Of a stretch of DNA of 29,692 bases, positions 1 through 11,860 are shown in pieces. A model generated the notes under the pieces. It worked only from the letters and a program-made list of their open reading frames with translations. It had not been told where the DNA came from and did not search any database. The stretch's first letter is position 1, and each line of letters opens with the position of its first letter. Origin of the DNA: Saccoglossus kowalevskii (lineage: Eukaryota; Hemichordata; Enteropneusta; Harrimaniidae); the NCBI RefSeq assembly GCF_000003605.2, contig NW_003149905.1, positions 1-29,692 on the forward strand, read 5' to 3'. A program made the translations under genes and the position numbers.

Positions 1-169
1 TACTTGTACATAACATAGTCACATCAGTTTCTCCACTCACCTACTTGTACATAGCCTAATCACATCAGTGTTCTCCAGTCACCTACATGTACATAACCTA
101 GTCACATCAGTGTTCCCCAGTCACCTACTTGTATATAACCTAGTCACATCAGTATTCTTCACTCGCCTA

Positions 170-1240
170 CTTGTACATAACCTAGTCACATCAGTGTTCT
201 TCACTCGCCTACTTGTACATAACCTAGTCACATCAGTGTTCTCCACTCACCTACTTGTACATAACCTAGTCACATCAGTGTTCTCCACTCATCTACTTGT
301 ACATAACCTAGTCACATCAGTGTTCTCCAGTCACCTACTTGTACATAACCTAGTCACATCAGTGTTCTTCACTCGCCTACTTGTACATAACCTAGTCACA
401 TCAGTGTTCTGCACTCACCTACTTCTACATAACCTAGTCACATCAGTGTTCTCCAGTCACCTACATGTACATAACCTAGTCACATCAGTGTTCTCAAATC
501 ACCTACATGTACATAACCTAGTCACATCAGTGTTCTCCAGTCACCTACATGTACATAGCCTAGTCACTTCAGTGTTCTCCAGTCACCTACATGTACATAG
601 CCTAGTCACATCAGTGTTCTCCAGTCACCTACATGTACATAGCCTAGTCACATCAGTGTTCTCCAGTCACCTACATGTACATAACCTAGTCACATCAGTG
701 TTCCCCAGTCACCTACATGTACATAACCTAGTCATATCAGTGTTTTCCAATCATCTACATGTACATAACCTACATTTACATAACCTAGTCACATCAGTGT
801 TCTTTACCAATCATCTACATGTACATAGCCTAGTCACATCAGTGTTCTCCACTCACCTACATGTACATAACCTAGTCACATCAGTGTTCTCCACTCACCT
901 ACATGTACATAGCTTAGTCACATCAATGTTCTCCATCACTCAGCTGCATGTACATAGCCTAGTCACAGCAGTGTTCTCCACTCACCCACATGTACATAAC
1001 CTAGTCACATCAGTGTTCTCGACCAATTATCTACATGTACATAACCTAGTCACATCAGTGTTCTCCACCAATTATCTACATGTACATAGCCTAGTCACAT
1101 CAGTGTTCTCCACCAATTATCTACATGTACATAACCTAGTCACATCAGTGTTCTTCACAAATCATCTACATGTACATAACCTAGTCGCATCAGTGTTCTC
1201 CACCCACCTACATGTACATAACCTAGTCATATCAGTGTTC
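170..1240. repeat. Family C block, copy 1 (partner at 19280-20350)
   Basis: This run of about 1.07 kb is matched nearly base for base by 19280-20350 at a constant offset of 19110 bp. Shared rare markers include CACTTCAGTG (about 565 and 19675), the 15-bp insertion CCTACATTTACATAA (about 769 and 19879), CTCGACCAATTATC (about 1018 and 20128) and, just downstream, CTAAATGTAC. The few differences I saw are single bases, such as CTGCACTC versus CTCCACTC at about 410. The copies must derive from one duplication. Confidence 0.9.
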
Positions 1241-1440
1241 TCACACTCAGCTAAATGTACATAACTAGTCACATCAGTGTTTCCAATCATCTACATGTAC
1301 ATAACCTAGTCACAGCAGTGTTCTCCACTCACTACATGTACATAACCTAGTCACATCAGTGTTCCCCAGTCACCTACTTGTACATAACCTAGTCACAGCA
1401 GTGTTCTCCACTCACTACTTGTACATAACCTAGTCACATC
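1240..1440. repeat. Array patch with clustered single-base deletions
   Basis: Five consecutive deviations shorten units here: CTCACACTCAG (2 bases short, about 1240), ATAACTAG (one C lost, about 1264), GTGTTTCC (one T lost, about 1280), CACTCACTACATG (one C lost, about 1330) and CACTCACTACTTG (one C lost, about 1414). The net loss is 6 bases. Most are contractions of CC or TTTT runs, otherwise rare in the array. They may be residual read error or a locally degraded segment. Confidence 0.75.
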
Positions 1441-1960
1441 AGTGTTTTTCACTCGCCTACTTGTACATAACCTAGTCACATCAGTGTTCTCCACTCACCT
1501 ACTTGTACATAACCTAGTCACATCAGTGTTCTCCAGTCACCTACATGTACATAGCCTAATCACATCAGTGTTCTTCACTAATCACCTACATGTACATAGC
1601 TTAGTCACATCAGTGTTCTCCATCACTCAGCTACATGTACATAACCTAGTCACAGCAGTGTTCTTCACCAATCATCTACATGTACATAACCTAGTCACAT
1701 CAGTGTTCTCCACTCAGCCACTTGTACATAGCCTAGTCACATCAGTGTTCTCCACCAATTATCTACATGTACATAACCTAGTCACATCAGTGTTCTTCAC
1801 CAATAATCTACATGTACATAGCCTAGTCACATCAGTGTTCTCCACCAATTATCTACATGTACATAACCTAGTCACAGCAGTGTTATTCACCCACCTACAT
1901 GTACATAACCTACTCACATCAGTGTTCTCCAGCACTTAGCTACATGTACATAACCTAGTC
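1440..1960. repeat. Family A start, related to 26090-26560
   Basis: The order of variants from GTGTTTTTCACTCGCC at about 1441 through CCTACTCACATCAGTG at 1911 matches 26094-26560. The offset is 24653 bp at the left and 24608 bp at the right, because this copy carries one extra 45-bp unit. Shared rare states are CCTAATCAC, GTTATTCACCC and the C of CCTACTCAC. A C-to-T change at about 1937 (CTTAGC for CTCAGC) puts a stop in the otherwise open frame. Confidence 0.8.
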
Positions 1961-1999
1961 ACATCAGTGTTCTCCACCACTCAGCTACATGTACATAAC

Positions 2000-2770
2000 C
2001 TAGTCACATCAGTGTTCTCCACCACACAGCTACTTGCACATAACCTAGTCACAGTAGTGTTCTCCACTCACCTACTTGTACATAACCTAGTCACATCAGT
2101 GTTCTTCATTCGCCTAATTGTACATGACCTAGTCACATCAGTGTTCTCCACTCACCTACTTGTACATAACCTAGTCACATCAGTGTTCTCCAGTCACCTA
2201 CATGTACATAGCCTAGTCACATCAACGTTCTTCACCAATCATCTACATGTGCATAACCTAGTCACATCAATGTTCTTCACTCGCCTACTTGTACATAACC
2301 TAGTCACATCAGTGTTCTCCAGTCACCTACATGTACATAGCTTAGTCACATCAGTGTTCTCCATCACTCAGCTACATGTACATAACCTAGTCACATCAGT
2401 GTTCTCCACCACACAGCTACTTGCACATAACCTAGTCACAGCAGTGTTCTCCACTCACCTACTTGTACATAACCTAGTCACATCAGTGTTCTTCATTCGC
2501 CTAATTGTACATGACCTAGTCACATCAGTGTTCTCCACTCACCTACTTGTACATAACCTAGTCACATCAGTGTTCTCCAGTCACCTACATGTACATAGCC
2601 TAGTCACATCAACGTTCTTCACCAATCATCTACATGTGCATAACCTAGTCACATCAATGTTCTTCACTCGCCTACTTGTACATAACCTAGTCACATCAGT
2701 GTTCTCCAGTCACCTACATGTACATAGCTTAGTCACATCAGTGTTCTCCATCACTCAGCTACATGTACAT
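2000..2770. repeat. 387-bp tandem duplication of nine units
   Basis: Two adjacent copies lie at an offset of 387 bp. The rare CTACTTGCACATAA variant at 2031 recurs at 2418, and TTCATTCGCCTAATTG at 2105 recurs at 2492. Both copies carry GTACATGACC, ATCAACGTTC and CATGTGCATAACC. 387 bp equals six 42-bp plus three 45-bp units, so the duplication is in exact monomer register. I saw very few differences, such as CACAGTAG versus CACAGCAG. Confidence 0.9.
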
Positions 2771-4532
2771 AACCTAGTCACATCAGTGTTCTCCATCACT
2801 CAGCTACATGTACATAACCTAGTCACAGCAGTGTTCTCCACTCAGCCGCTTGTACATAGCCTAGTCATATCAGTGTTCTCCACCAATTATCTACATGTAC
2901 ATAACCTAGTCACATCAATGTTCTTCACCAATAATCTACATGTACATAGCCTAGTCACATCAGTGTTTTCCACCAATTATCTACATGTACATAACCTAGT
3001 CACAGCAGTGTTATTCACCCACCTACATGTACATAACCTAGTCACATCAGTGTTCTCCACCACTCAGCTACATGTACATAACCTAGTCACGTCAGTGTTC
3101 TCGACCACTCAGCTACATGTACATAACCTAGTCACATCAGTGTTCTCCACCACTCAGCTACTTGTACATAACCTAGTCACAGCAGTGTTCTCCACTCACC
3201 TACTTGTACATAACCTAGTCACATCAGTGTTCTTCATTCGCCTAATTGTACATAACCTAGTCACATCAGTGTTCTCCACTCACCTACTTGTACATAGCCT
3301 AGTCACATCAGTGTTCTCCACTCACCTACATGTACATAACCTAGTCACATCAGTGTTCTCCACTCACCTACTTGTACATAACCTAGTCACATCAGTGTTC
3401 TCCACTCACCTACTTGTACATAACCTAGTCACATCAGTGTTCTCCACTCACCTACATGTACATAACCTAGTCACATCAGTGTTTTCCACTCACCTACTTG
3501 TACATAACCTAGTCACATCAGTGTTCTCCACTCACCTACATGTACATAACCTTGTCACATCAGTGTTCTCCACTCACCTACTTGTACATAACCTAGTCAC
3601 ATCAGTGTTCTCCAGTCACCTACATGTGCATAACCTAGTCACATCAATGTTCTTCACTCGCCTACTTGTACATAACCTAGTCACATCAGTGTTCTCCACT
3701 CACCTACTTGTACATAACCTAGTCACATCAGTGTTCTCCAGTCACCTACATGTACATAACTTAGTCACATCAGTGTTCTCCATCACTCAGCTACATGTAC
3801 ATAACCTAGTCACATCAGTGTTCTCCATCACTCAGCTACATGTACATAACCTAGTCACAGCAGTGTTCTCCACTCAGCCGCTTGTACATAGCCTAGTCAT
3901 ATCAGTGTTCTCCACCAATTATCAACATGTACATAACCTAGTCACATCAGTGTTCTTCACCAATAATCTACATGTACATAGCCTAGTCACATCAGTGTTC
4001 TCCACCAATTATCTACATGTACATAACCTAGTCACAGCAGTGTTATTCACCCACCTACATGTACATAACCTAGTCACATCAGTGTTCTCCACCACTCTGC
4101 TACATGTACATAACCTAGTCACGTCAGGGTTCTCGACCACTCAGCTACATGTACATAACCTAGTCACATCAGTGTTCTCCACCACTCAGCTACTTGTACA
4201 TAACCTAGTCACAGCAGTGTTCTCCACTCACCTACTTGTACATAACCTAGTCACATCAGTGTTCTTCATTCGCCTAATTGTACATAACCTAGTCACATCA
4301 GTGTTCTCCACTCACCTACTTGTACATAGCCTAGTCACATCAGTGTTCTCCACTCACCTACATGTACATAACCTAGTCACATCAGTGTTCTCCACTCACC
4401 TACTTGTACATAACCTAGTCACATCAGTGTTCTCCACTCACCTACTTGTACATAACCTAGTCACATCAGTGTTCTCCATTCACCTACATGTACATAACCT
4501 AGTCACATCAGTGTTCTCCACTCAGCTACTTG
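2690..4532. repeat. Family A higher-order repeat, 1032-bp period
   Basis: Segment 2690-3500 is repeated at 3722-4532 with a constant 1032-bp offset. Paired markers are CTAGTCATATCAG (2861 and 3893), GTTCTCGACC (about 3098 and 4130) and TTCATTCGCC (3233 and 4265). The later copy has private changes such as CACTCTGCTAC and CACGTCAGGG at about 4092-4130, and ATCAACATG at about 3922. A second short step of 336 bp (eight 42-bp units) separates the TTCATTCGCC units at 4265 and 4601. Confidence 0.88.
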
Positions 4533-4879
4533 TACATAACCTAGTCACAGCAGTGTTCTCCACTCACCTACTTGTACATAACCTAGTCACATCAGTGTTC
4601 TTCATTCGCCTAATTGTACATAACCTAGTCACATCAGTGTTCTCCACTCACCTACTTGTACATAACCTAGTCACATCAGTATTCTCCAGGCACCTACATG
4701 TACATAGCCTAGTCACATCAACGTTCTTCACCAATCATCTACATGTACATAACCTAGTCACATCAATGTTCTTCACTCACCTTCTTGCATATAACCTTGT
4801 CACATCAGTGTTCTCCACTCACCTACTTGTACATAACCTTGTCAAATCAGTGTTCTCCACTCACCTACTTGTACATAAC

Positions 4880-5030
4880 CTTGTCACATCAGGGTTTCCA
4901 GTCACCTACTTGTACATAACCTAGTCACATCAATGTTTTCCAGTCACCTTCTTGTACATAACCTTGTCACATCCGTGGTTTTTCCACTCACCCTACTTGG
5001 ATATAACCTAGTCACATCAGTGTTCTCCAC
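4880..5030. repeat. Degenerate units between family A and B blocks
   Basis: The units here are the most irregular in the array outside the two deletion patches. CAGGGTTTCCAG (about 4890) has lost a base. CACATCCGTGGTTTTTCC and CACCCTACTTGGATATAA (about 4968-5003) carry several substitutions and a net gain of three bases. CCTTGTCAC and CACCTTCTTG variants cluster just upstream. The patch sits at the junction of two block families and may mark an old breakpoint. Confidence 0.7.
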
Positions 5031-6990
5031 TCACCTACACGTACATAACCTAGTCACATCAGTGTTCTCCACTCACCTACTTGTACATAACCTAGTAACA
5101 TCAGTGTTCTCCACTCACCTACTTGTACATAACCTAGTCACATCAGTGTTCTCTAGTCACCTACATGTACATAGCCTAGTCACATCAGTGTTCTTCACCA
5201 ATCACCTACATGTACATAGCTTAGTCACATCAATGTTCTCCATCACTCAGCTGCATGTACATAGCCTAGTCACAGCAGTGTTCTCCACTCACTCACATGT
5301 ACATAACCTAGTCACATCAGTGTTCTCCACCAATTATCTACATGTACATAACCTAGACACATCAATGTTCTCCACCAATTATCTACATGTACATAGCCTA
5401 GTCACATCAGTGTTCTCCACCAATTATCTACATGTACATAACATAGTCACATCAGTGTTTTTCACAAATCATCTACATGTACATAACCTAGTCACATCAG
5501 TGTTCTCCACCCACCTACATGCACATAACCTAGTCACATCAGTGTTCTCCACCACTCAGCTACATGTACATAGCCTAGTCACATCAGTGTTCTTCACCAA
5601 TCATCTACATAACCTAGTCACATCAGTGTTTTCCAATCATCTACATGTACATAACCTAGTCACAGCAGTGTTCTCCACTCTCCTACATAGACATTACCTA
5701 GTCACATCAGTGTTCCCCAGTCACCTACTTGTACATTACCTAGACACAGCAGTGTTCTCCACTCTCCTACATGTACATAACCTAGTCACATCAGTGTTCT
5801 TCACTTGCCTACTTGTACATAACCTAGTCACATCAGTGTTCTCCACTCACCTACTTGTACATAGCCTAGTCACATCAGTGTTCTCCAGTCACCTACATGT
5901 ACATAACCTAGTCACATCAGTGTTCCCCAGTCACCTACTTGTACATAACCTAGTCACATCAGTGTTCTTCACTCGCCTACTTGCACATAACCTAGTCACA
6001 TCTGTGTTCTTCACTCGCCTACTTGTACATAACCTAGTCACATCAGTGTTCTCCACTCACCTACTTGTACATAACCTAGTCACATCAGTGTTCTCCAGTC
6101 ACCTACATGTACATAACCTAGTCACATCAGTGTTCTCAAATCACCTACATGTACATAACCTAGTCACATCAGTGTTCTCCAGTCACCTACATGTACATAG
6201 CCTAGTCACATCAGTGTTCTCCAGTCACCTACATGTACATAGCCTAGTCACATCAGTGTTCTCCTGTCACCTACGTGTACATAGCCTAGTCACATCAGTG
6301 TTCTCCAGTCACCTACATGTACATAATCTAGTCACATCAGTGTTCCCCAGTCACCTACATGTACATAACCTAGTCATATCAGTGTTTTCCAGTCATCTAC
6401 ATGTACATAACCTAGTCACAGCAGTGTTCTCCACTCACCTACTTGTACATAACCTAGTCACATCAGTGTTCTCCACTCACCTACTTGTACATAACCTAGT
6501 CACATCAGTGTTCTCCAGTCACCTACATGTACATAGCCCAGTCACATCAGTGTTCTTCACCAATCACCTACTCGTACATAGCTTAGTCACATCAATGTTC
6601 TCCATCACTCAGCTGCATGTACATAGCCTAGTCACAGCAGTGTTCTCCACTCACCCACATGTACATAACATAGTCACATCAGTGTTCTCCACCAATTATC
6701 TACATGTACATAACCTAGTCACATCAGTGTTCTCCACCAATTATCAACATGTACATAGCCTAGTCACATCAGTGTTCTCCAACAATTATCTACATGTACA
6801 TAACCTAGTCACATCAGTGTTCTTCACAAATCATCTACATGTACATAACCTAGTCACATCAGTGTTCTCCACCCACCTACATGTACATAACCTAGTCACA
6901 TCAGTGTTCTCCACCACTCAGCTACATGTACATAACCTAGTCACATCAGTGTTCTCCACCACTCAGCTACATGTACATAGCCTAGTCACA
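5030..6990. repeat. Family B higher-order block B1
   Basis: The block begins at the CCTACACGTACATAA unit (about 5034). Landmarks are the 39-bp unit with CTACATAACC at 5605, the CTACATAGACATTACC unit (about 5683), CTGTCACCTACGTG (CTACGTG at 6271), CTACTCGTACATAGC (6568) and CCAACAATTATC (about 6779). From roughly 5390 to 6720 it matches block B2 at an offset of 3215 bp, including the rare CACATCTGTG at about 5998. It has one 45-bp unit near 5380-5425 that B2 and B3 lack. Confidence 0.88.
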
Positions 6991-6999
6991 TCAGTGTTC

Positions 7000-7560
7000 T
7001 CCAGTCACTTACTTGTACATAGCCTAGTCACATCAGTGTTCTCCAGTCACCTACATGTACATAGCCTAGTCACATCAGTGTTCTTCACAAATCACCTACA
7101 TGTACATAACCTAGTCACATCAGTGTTCTCCAGTCACCTACATGTACATAACCTAGTCACATCAGTGTTCTCCAGTCACCTACATGTACATAACCTAGTC
7201 ACATCAGTGTTCTCCAGTCTCCTACATGTACATAACCTAGTCACATCAGTGTTCTCCAGTCTCCTACATGTACATAGCCTAGTCACATCAGTGTTCTCCA
7301 GTCACCTACATGTACATAGCCTAGTCACATCAGTGTTCTCCAGTCACCTACATGTACATAACCTAGTCACATCAGTGTTCTCCAGTCACCTACATGTACA
7401 TAACCTAGTCACATCAGTGTTCCCCAGTCACCTACATGTACATAACCTAGTCACATCAGTGTTTTCCAATCACCTACATGTACATAGCCTAGTCACATCA
7501 GTGTTCTCCAATCACCTACATGTACATAGCCTAGTCACATCAGTGTTCTCCACTCACCTA
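7000..7560. repeat. Run of near-identical 42-bp units
   Basis: About a dozen consecutive units here are almost pure CTCCAGTCACCTACATG type, differing mainly in TAACC or TAGCC and two CAGTCTCC units (about 7214-7262). This contrasts with the mixed variant order elsewhere and suggests recent local amplification of a single unit type. Confidence 0.8.
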
Positions 7561-7599
7561 CATGTACATAACCTAGTCACATCAGTGTTCTCCATCACT

Positions 7600-8320
7600 C
7601 AGCTACATGTACATAGCTTAGTCACATCAATGTTCTCCATCACTCAGCTGCATGTACATAGCCTAGTCACAGCAGTGTTCTCCACTCACCCACATGTACA
7701 TAACCTAGTCACATCAGTGTTCTCCACCAATTATCTACATGTACATAACCTAGTCACATCAGTGTTCTCCACCAATTATCTACATGTACATAGCCTAGTC
7801 ACATCAGTGTTCTCCACCAATTATCTACATGTACATAACCTAGTCACATCAGTGTTCTTCACAAATCATCTACATGTACATAACCTAGTCACATCAGTGT
7901 TCTCCACCCACCTACATGTACATAACCTAGTCACATCAGTGTTCTCCACCACTCAGCTACATGTACATAACCTAGTCACATCAGTGTTCTCCAGTCACCT
8001 ACTTGTGCATAACCTAGTCACATCAGTGTTCTCCTGTCACCTACTTGTACATAACTTAGTCACACCAGTGTTCTCCAGTCACCTACATGTGCATTAGCCT
8101 AGTCACACCAGTGTTCTCCAGTCACCTACATGTACATTAGCCTAGTCACACCAGTGTTCTCCAGTCACCTACATGTACATAACCTAGTCACATCTGTGTT
8201 CTCCAGTCACCTACATGTACATAACCTAGTCAAATCAGTGTTCCCCAGTCACCTACATGTACATAACCTAGTCATATCAGTGTTTTCCAATCGTCTACAT
8301 GTACAAAACCTAGTCACAGC
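7600..8320. repeat. Family C/D block with CATTAGCC insertions
   Basis: From about 7610 to 8200 the block matches 18634-19224 at an offset of 11024 bp. The diagnostic feature is a pair of units with an extra T (GTGCATTAGCC at 8091 and TACATTAGCC at about 8135), plus ACACCAGTG in three units and CTCCTGTCACCTACTTG. Each extra T shifts the reading frame by one. Related single-insert versions occur at 17643 and 25825. Confidence 0.85.
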
Positions 8321-11300
8321 AGTGTTCTCCACTCACCTACTTGTACATAACCTAGTCACACCAGTGTTCTCCACTCACCTACTTGTACATAACCTAGTCA
8401 CATCAGTGTTCTCCAGTCACCTACATGTACATAGCCTAGTCACATCAGTGTTCTTCACATATCACCTACATGTACATAGCTTAGTCACATCAATGTTCTC
8501 CATCACTCAGCTGCATGTACATAGCCTAGTCACAGCAGTGTTCTCCACTCACCCACATGTACATAACCTAGTCACATCAGTGTTCTCCACCAATTATCTA
8601 CCAGTACATAACCTAGACACATCAATATTCTCCACCAATTATCTACATGTACATAACATAGTCACATCAGTGTTCTTCACAAATCATCTACATGTACATA
8701 ACCTAGTCACATCAGTGTTCTCCACCCACCTACATGTACATAACCTAGTCACATCAGTGTTCTCCACCACTCAGCTACATGTACATAGCCTAGTCACATC
8801 AGTGTTCTTCACCAATCATCTACATAACCTAGTCACATCAGTGTTTTCCAATCATCTACATGTACATAACCTAGTCACAGCAGTGTTCTCCACTCTCCTA
8901 CATAGACATTACCTAGTCACATCAGTGTTCCCCAGTCACCTACTTGTACATAACCTAGTCACAGCAGTGTTCTCCACTCTCCTACATGTACATAACCTAG
9001 TCACATCAGTGTTCTTCACTTGCCTACTTGTACATAACCTAGTCACATCAGTGTTCTCCACTCACCTACTTGTACATAGCCTAGTCACATCAGTGTTCTC
9101 CAGTCACCTACATGTACATAACCTAGTCACATCAGTGTTCCCCAGTCACCTACTTGTACATAACCTAGTCACATCAGTGTTCTTCACTCGCCTACTTGCA
9201 CATAACCTAGTCACATCTGTGTTCTTCACTCGCCTACTTGTACATAACCTAGTCACATCAGTGTTCTCCACTCACCTACTTGTACATAACCTAGTCACAT
9301 CAGTGTTCTCCAGTCACCTACATGTACATAACCTAGTCACATCAGTGTTCTCAAATCACCTACATGTACATAACCTAGTCACATCAGTGTTCTCCAGTCA
9401 CCTACATGTACATAGCCTAGTCACATCAGTGTTCTCCAGTCACCTACATGTACATAGCCTAGTCACATCAGTGTTCTCCTGTCACCTACGTGTACATAGC
9501 CTAGTCACATCAGTGTTCTCCAGTCACCTACATGTACATAATCTAGTCACATCAGTGTTCCCCAGTCACCTACATGTACATAACCTAGTCATATCAGTGT
9601 TTTCCAGTCATCTACATGTACATAACCTAGTCACAGCAGTGTTCTCCACTCACCTACTTGTACATAACCTAGTCACATCAGTGTTCTCCACTCACCTACT
9701 TGTACATAACCTAGTCACATCAGTGTTCTCCAGTCACCTACATGTACATAGCCCAGTCACATCAGTGTTCTTCACCAATCACCTACTCGTACATAGCTTA
9801 GTCACATCAATGTTCTCCATCACTCAGCTGCATGTACATAGCCTAGTCACAGCAGTGTTCTCCACTCACCCACATGTACATAACATAGTCACATCAGTGT
9901 TCTCCACCAATTATCTACATGTACATAACCTAGTCACATCAGTGTTCTCCACTCACCTACACGTACATAACCTAGTCACATCAGTGTTCTCCACTCACCT
10001 ACTTGTACATAACCTAGTCACATCAGTGTTCTCCACTCACCTACTTGTACATAACCTAGTCACATCAGTGTTCTCTAGTCACCTACATGTACATAGCCTA
10101 GTCACATCAGTGTTCTTCACCAATCACCTACATGTACATAGCTTAGTCACATCAATGTTCTCCATCACTCAGCTGCATGTACATAGCCTAGTCACAGCAG
10201 TGTTCTCCACTCACCCACATGTACATAACCTAGTCACATCAGTGTTCTCCACCAATTATCTACCAGTACATAACCTAGACACATCAATATTCTCCACCAA
10301 TTATCTACATGTACATAACATAGTCACATCAGTGTTCTTCACAAATCATCTACATGTACATAACCTAGTCACATCAGTGTTCTCCACCCACCTACATGTA
10401 CATAACCTAGTCACATCAGTGTTCTCCACCACTCAGCTACATGTACATAGCCTAGTCACATCAGTGTTCTTCACCAATCATCTACATAACCTAGTCACAT
10501 CAGTGTTTTCCAATCATCTACATGTACATAACCTAGTCACAGCAGTGTTCTCCACTCTCCTACATAGACATTACCTAGTCACATCAGTGTTCCCCAGTCA
10601 CCTACTTGTACATAACCTAGTCACAGCAGTGTTCTCCACTCTCCTACATGTACATAACCTAGTCACATCAGTGTTCTTCACTTGCCTACTTGTACATAAC
10701 CTAGTCACATCAGTGTTCTCCACTCACCTACTTGTACATAGCCTAGTCACATCAGTGTTCTCCAGTCACCTACATGTACATAACCTAGTCACATCAGTGT
10801 TCCCCAGTCACCTACTTGTACATAACCTAGTCACATCAGTGTACTTCACTCGCCTACTTGCACATAAACTAGTCACATCAGTGTTCTTCACTCGCCTACT
10901 TGTACATAACCTAGTCACATCAGTGTTCTCCACTCACCTACTTGTACATAACCTAGTCACATCAGTGTTCTCCAGTCACCTACATGTACATAACCTAGTC
11001 ACATCAGTGTTCTCAAATCACCTACATGTACATAACCTAGACACATCAGTGTTCTCCAGTCACCTACATGTACATAGCCTAGTCACATCAGTGTTCTCCA
11101 GTCACCTACATGTACATAGCCTAGTCACATCAGTGTTCTCCTGTCACCTACGTGTACATAGCCTAGTCACATCAGTGTTCTCCAGTCACCTACATGTACA
11201 TAATCTAGTCACATCAGTGTTCCCCAGTCACCTACATGTACATAACCTAGTCATATCAGTGTTTTCCAGTCATCTACATGTACATAACCTAGTCACAGCA

Positions 11301-11597
11301 GTGTTCTCCACTCACCTACTTGTACATAACCTAGTCACATCAGTGTTCTCCACTCACCTACTTGTACATAACATAGTCACATCAGTGTTCTCCAGTCACC
11401 TACATGTACATAGCCCAGTCACATCAGTGTTCTTCACCAATCACCTACTCGTACATAGCTTAGTCACATCAATGTTCTCCATCACTCAGCTGCATGTACA
11501 TAGCCTAGTCACAGCAGTGTTCTCCACTCACCCACATGTACATAACATAGTCACATCAGTGTTCTCCACCAATTATCTACATGTACATAATCTAGTC
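8320..11597. repeat. Family B tandem pair B2+B3, 1662-bp period
   Basis: Segment 8320-9935 is repeated at 9982-11597 with a constant offset of 1662 bp. Paired landmarks are CCAGTACATAACC (8601, 10263), the 39-bp unit (8820, 10482), CTACGTG (9486, 11148) and CTACTCG (9783, 11445). I saw only a few single-base differences, such as GTGTACTTCAC and ATAAACTAG at about 10841-10868 in B3 only. This is the largest adjacent high-identity duplication in the window. The short spacer 9940-9981 carries the CCTACACGTACATAA unit that also opens B1. Confidence 0.92.
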
Positions 11598-11599
11598 AC

Positions 11600-11860
11600 A
11601 TCAGTGTTCTCCACCAATTATCAACATGTACATAGCCTAGTCACATCAGTGTTCTCCAACAATTATCTACATGTACATAACCTAGTCACATCAGTGTTCT
11701 TCACAAATCATCTACATGTACATAACCTAGTCACATCAGTGTTCTCCACCCACCTACATGTACATAACCTAGTCACATCAGTGTTCTCCACCACTCAGCT
11801 ACATGTACATAACCTAGTCACATCAGTGTTCTCCACCACTCAGCTACATGTACATAACCA
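11600..11860. repeat. Tail of block B3
   Basis: The segment continues B3 with the same order as B1's tail (6720-6990): ATCAACATG, then CCAACAATTATC at 11656, CACAAATCATC, CACCCACC and two CACCACTCAGC units. The distance from CTACTCG to CCAACAATT is 211 bp in both copies. The same run recurs near 15990, 17407 and 25547. Confidence 0.82.

Noticed and set aside
3092-3100. CACGTCA variants as cAMP-response-like sites
   Set aside because: The match to TGACGTCA is imperfect, the variant is one CpG state of a common unit position, and nothing nearby suggests a promoter.
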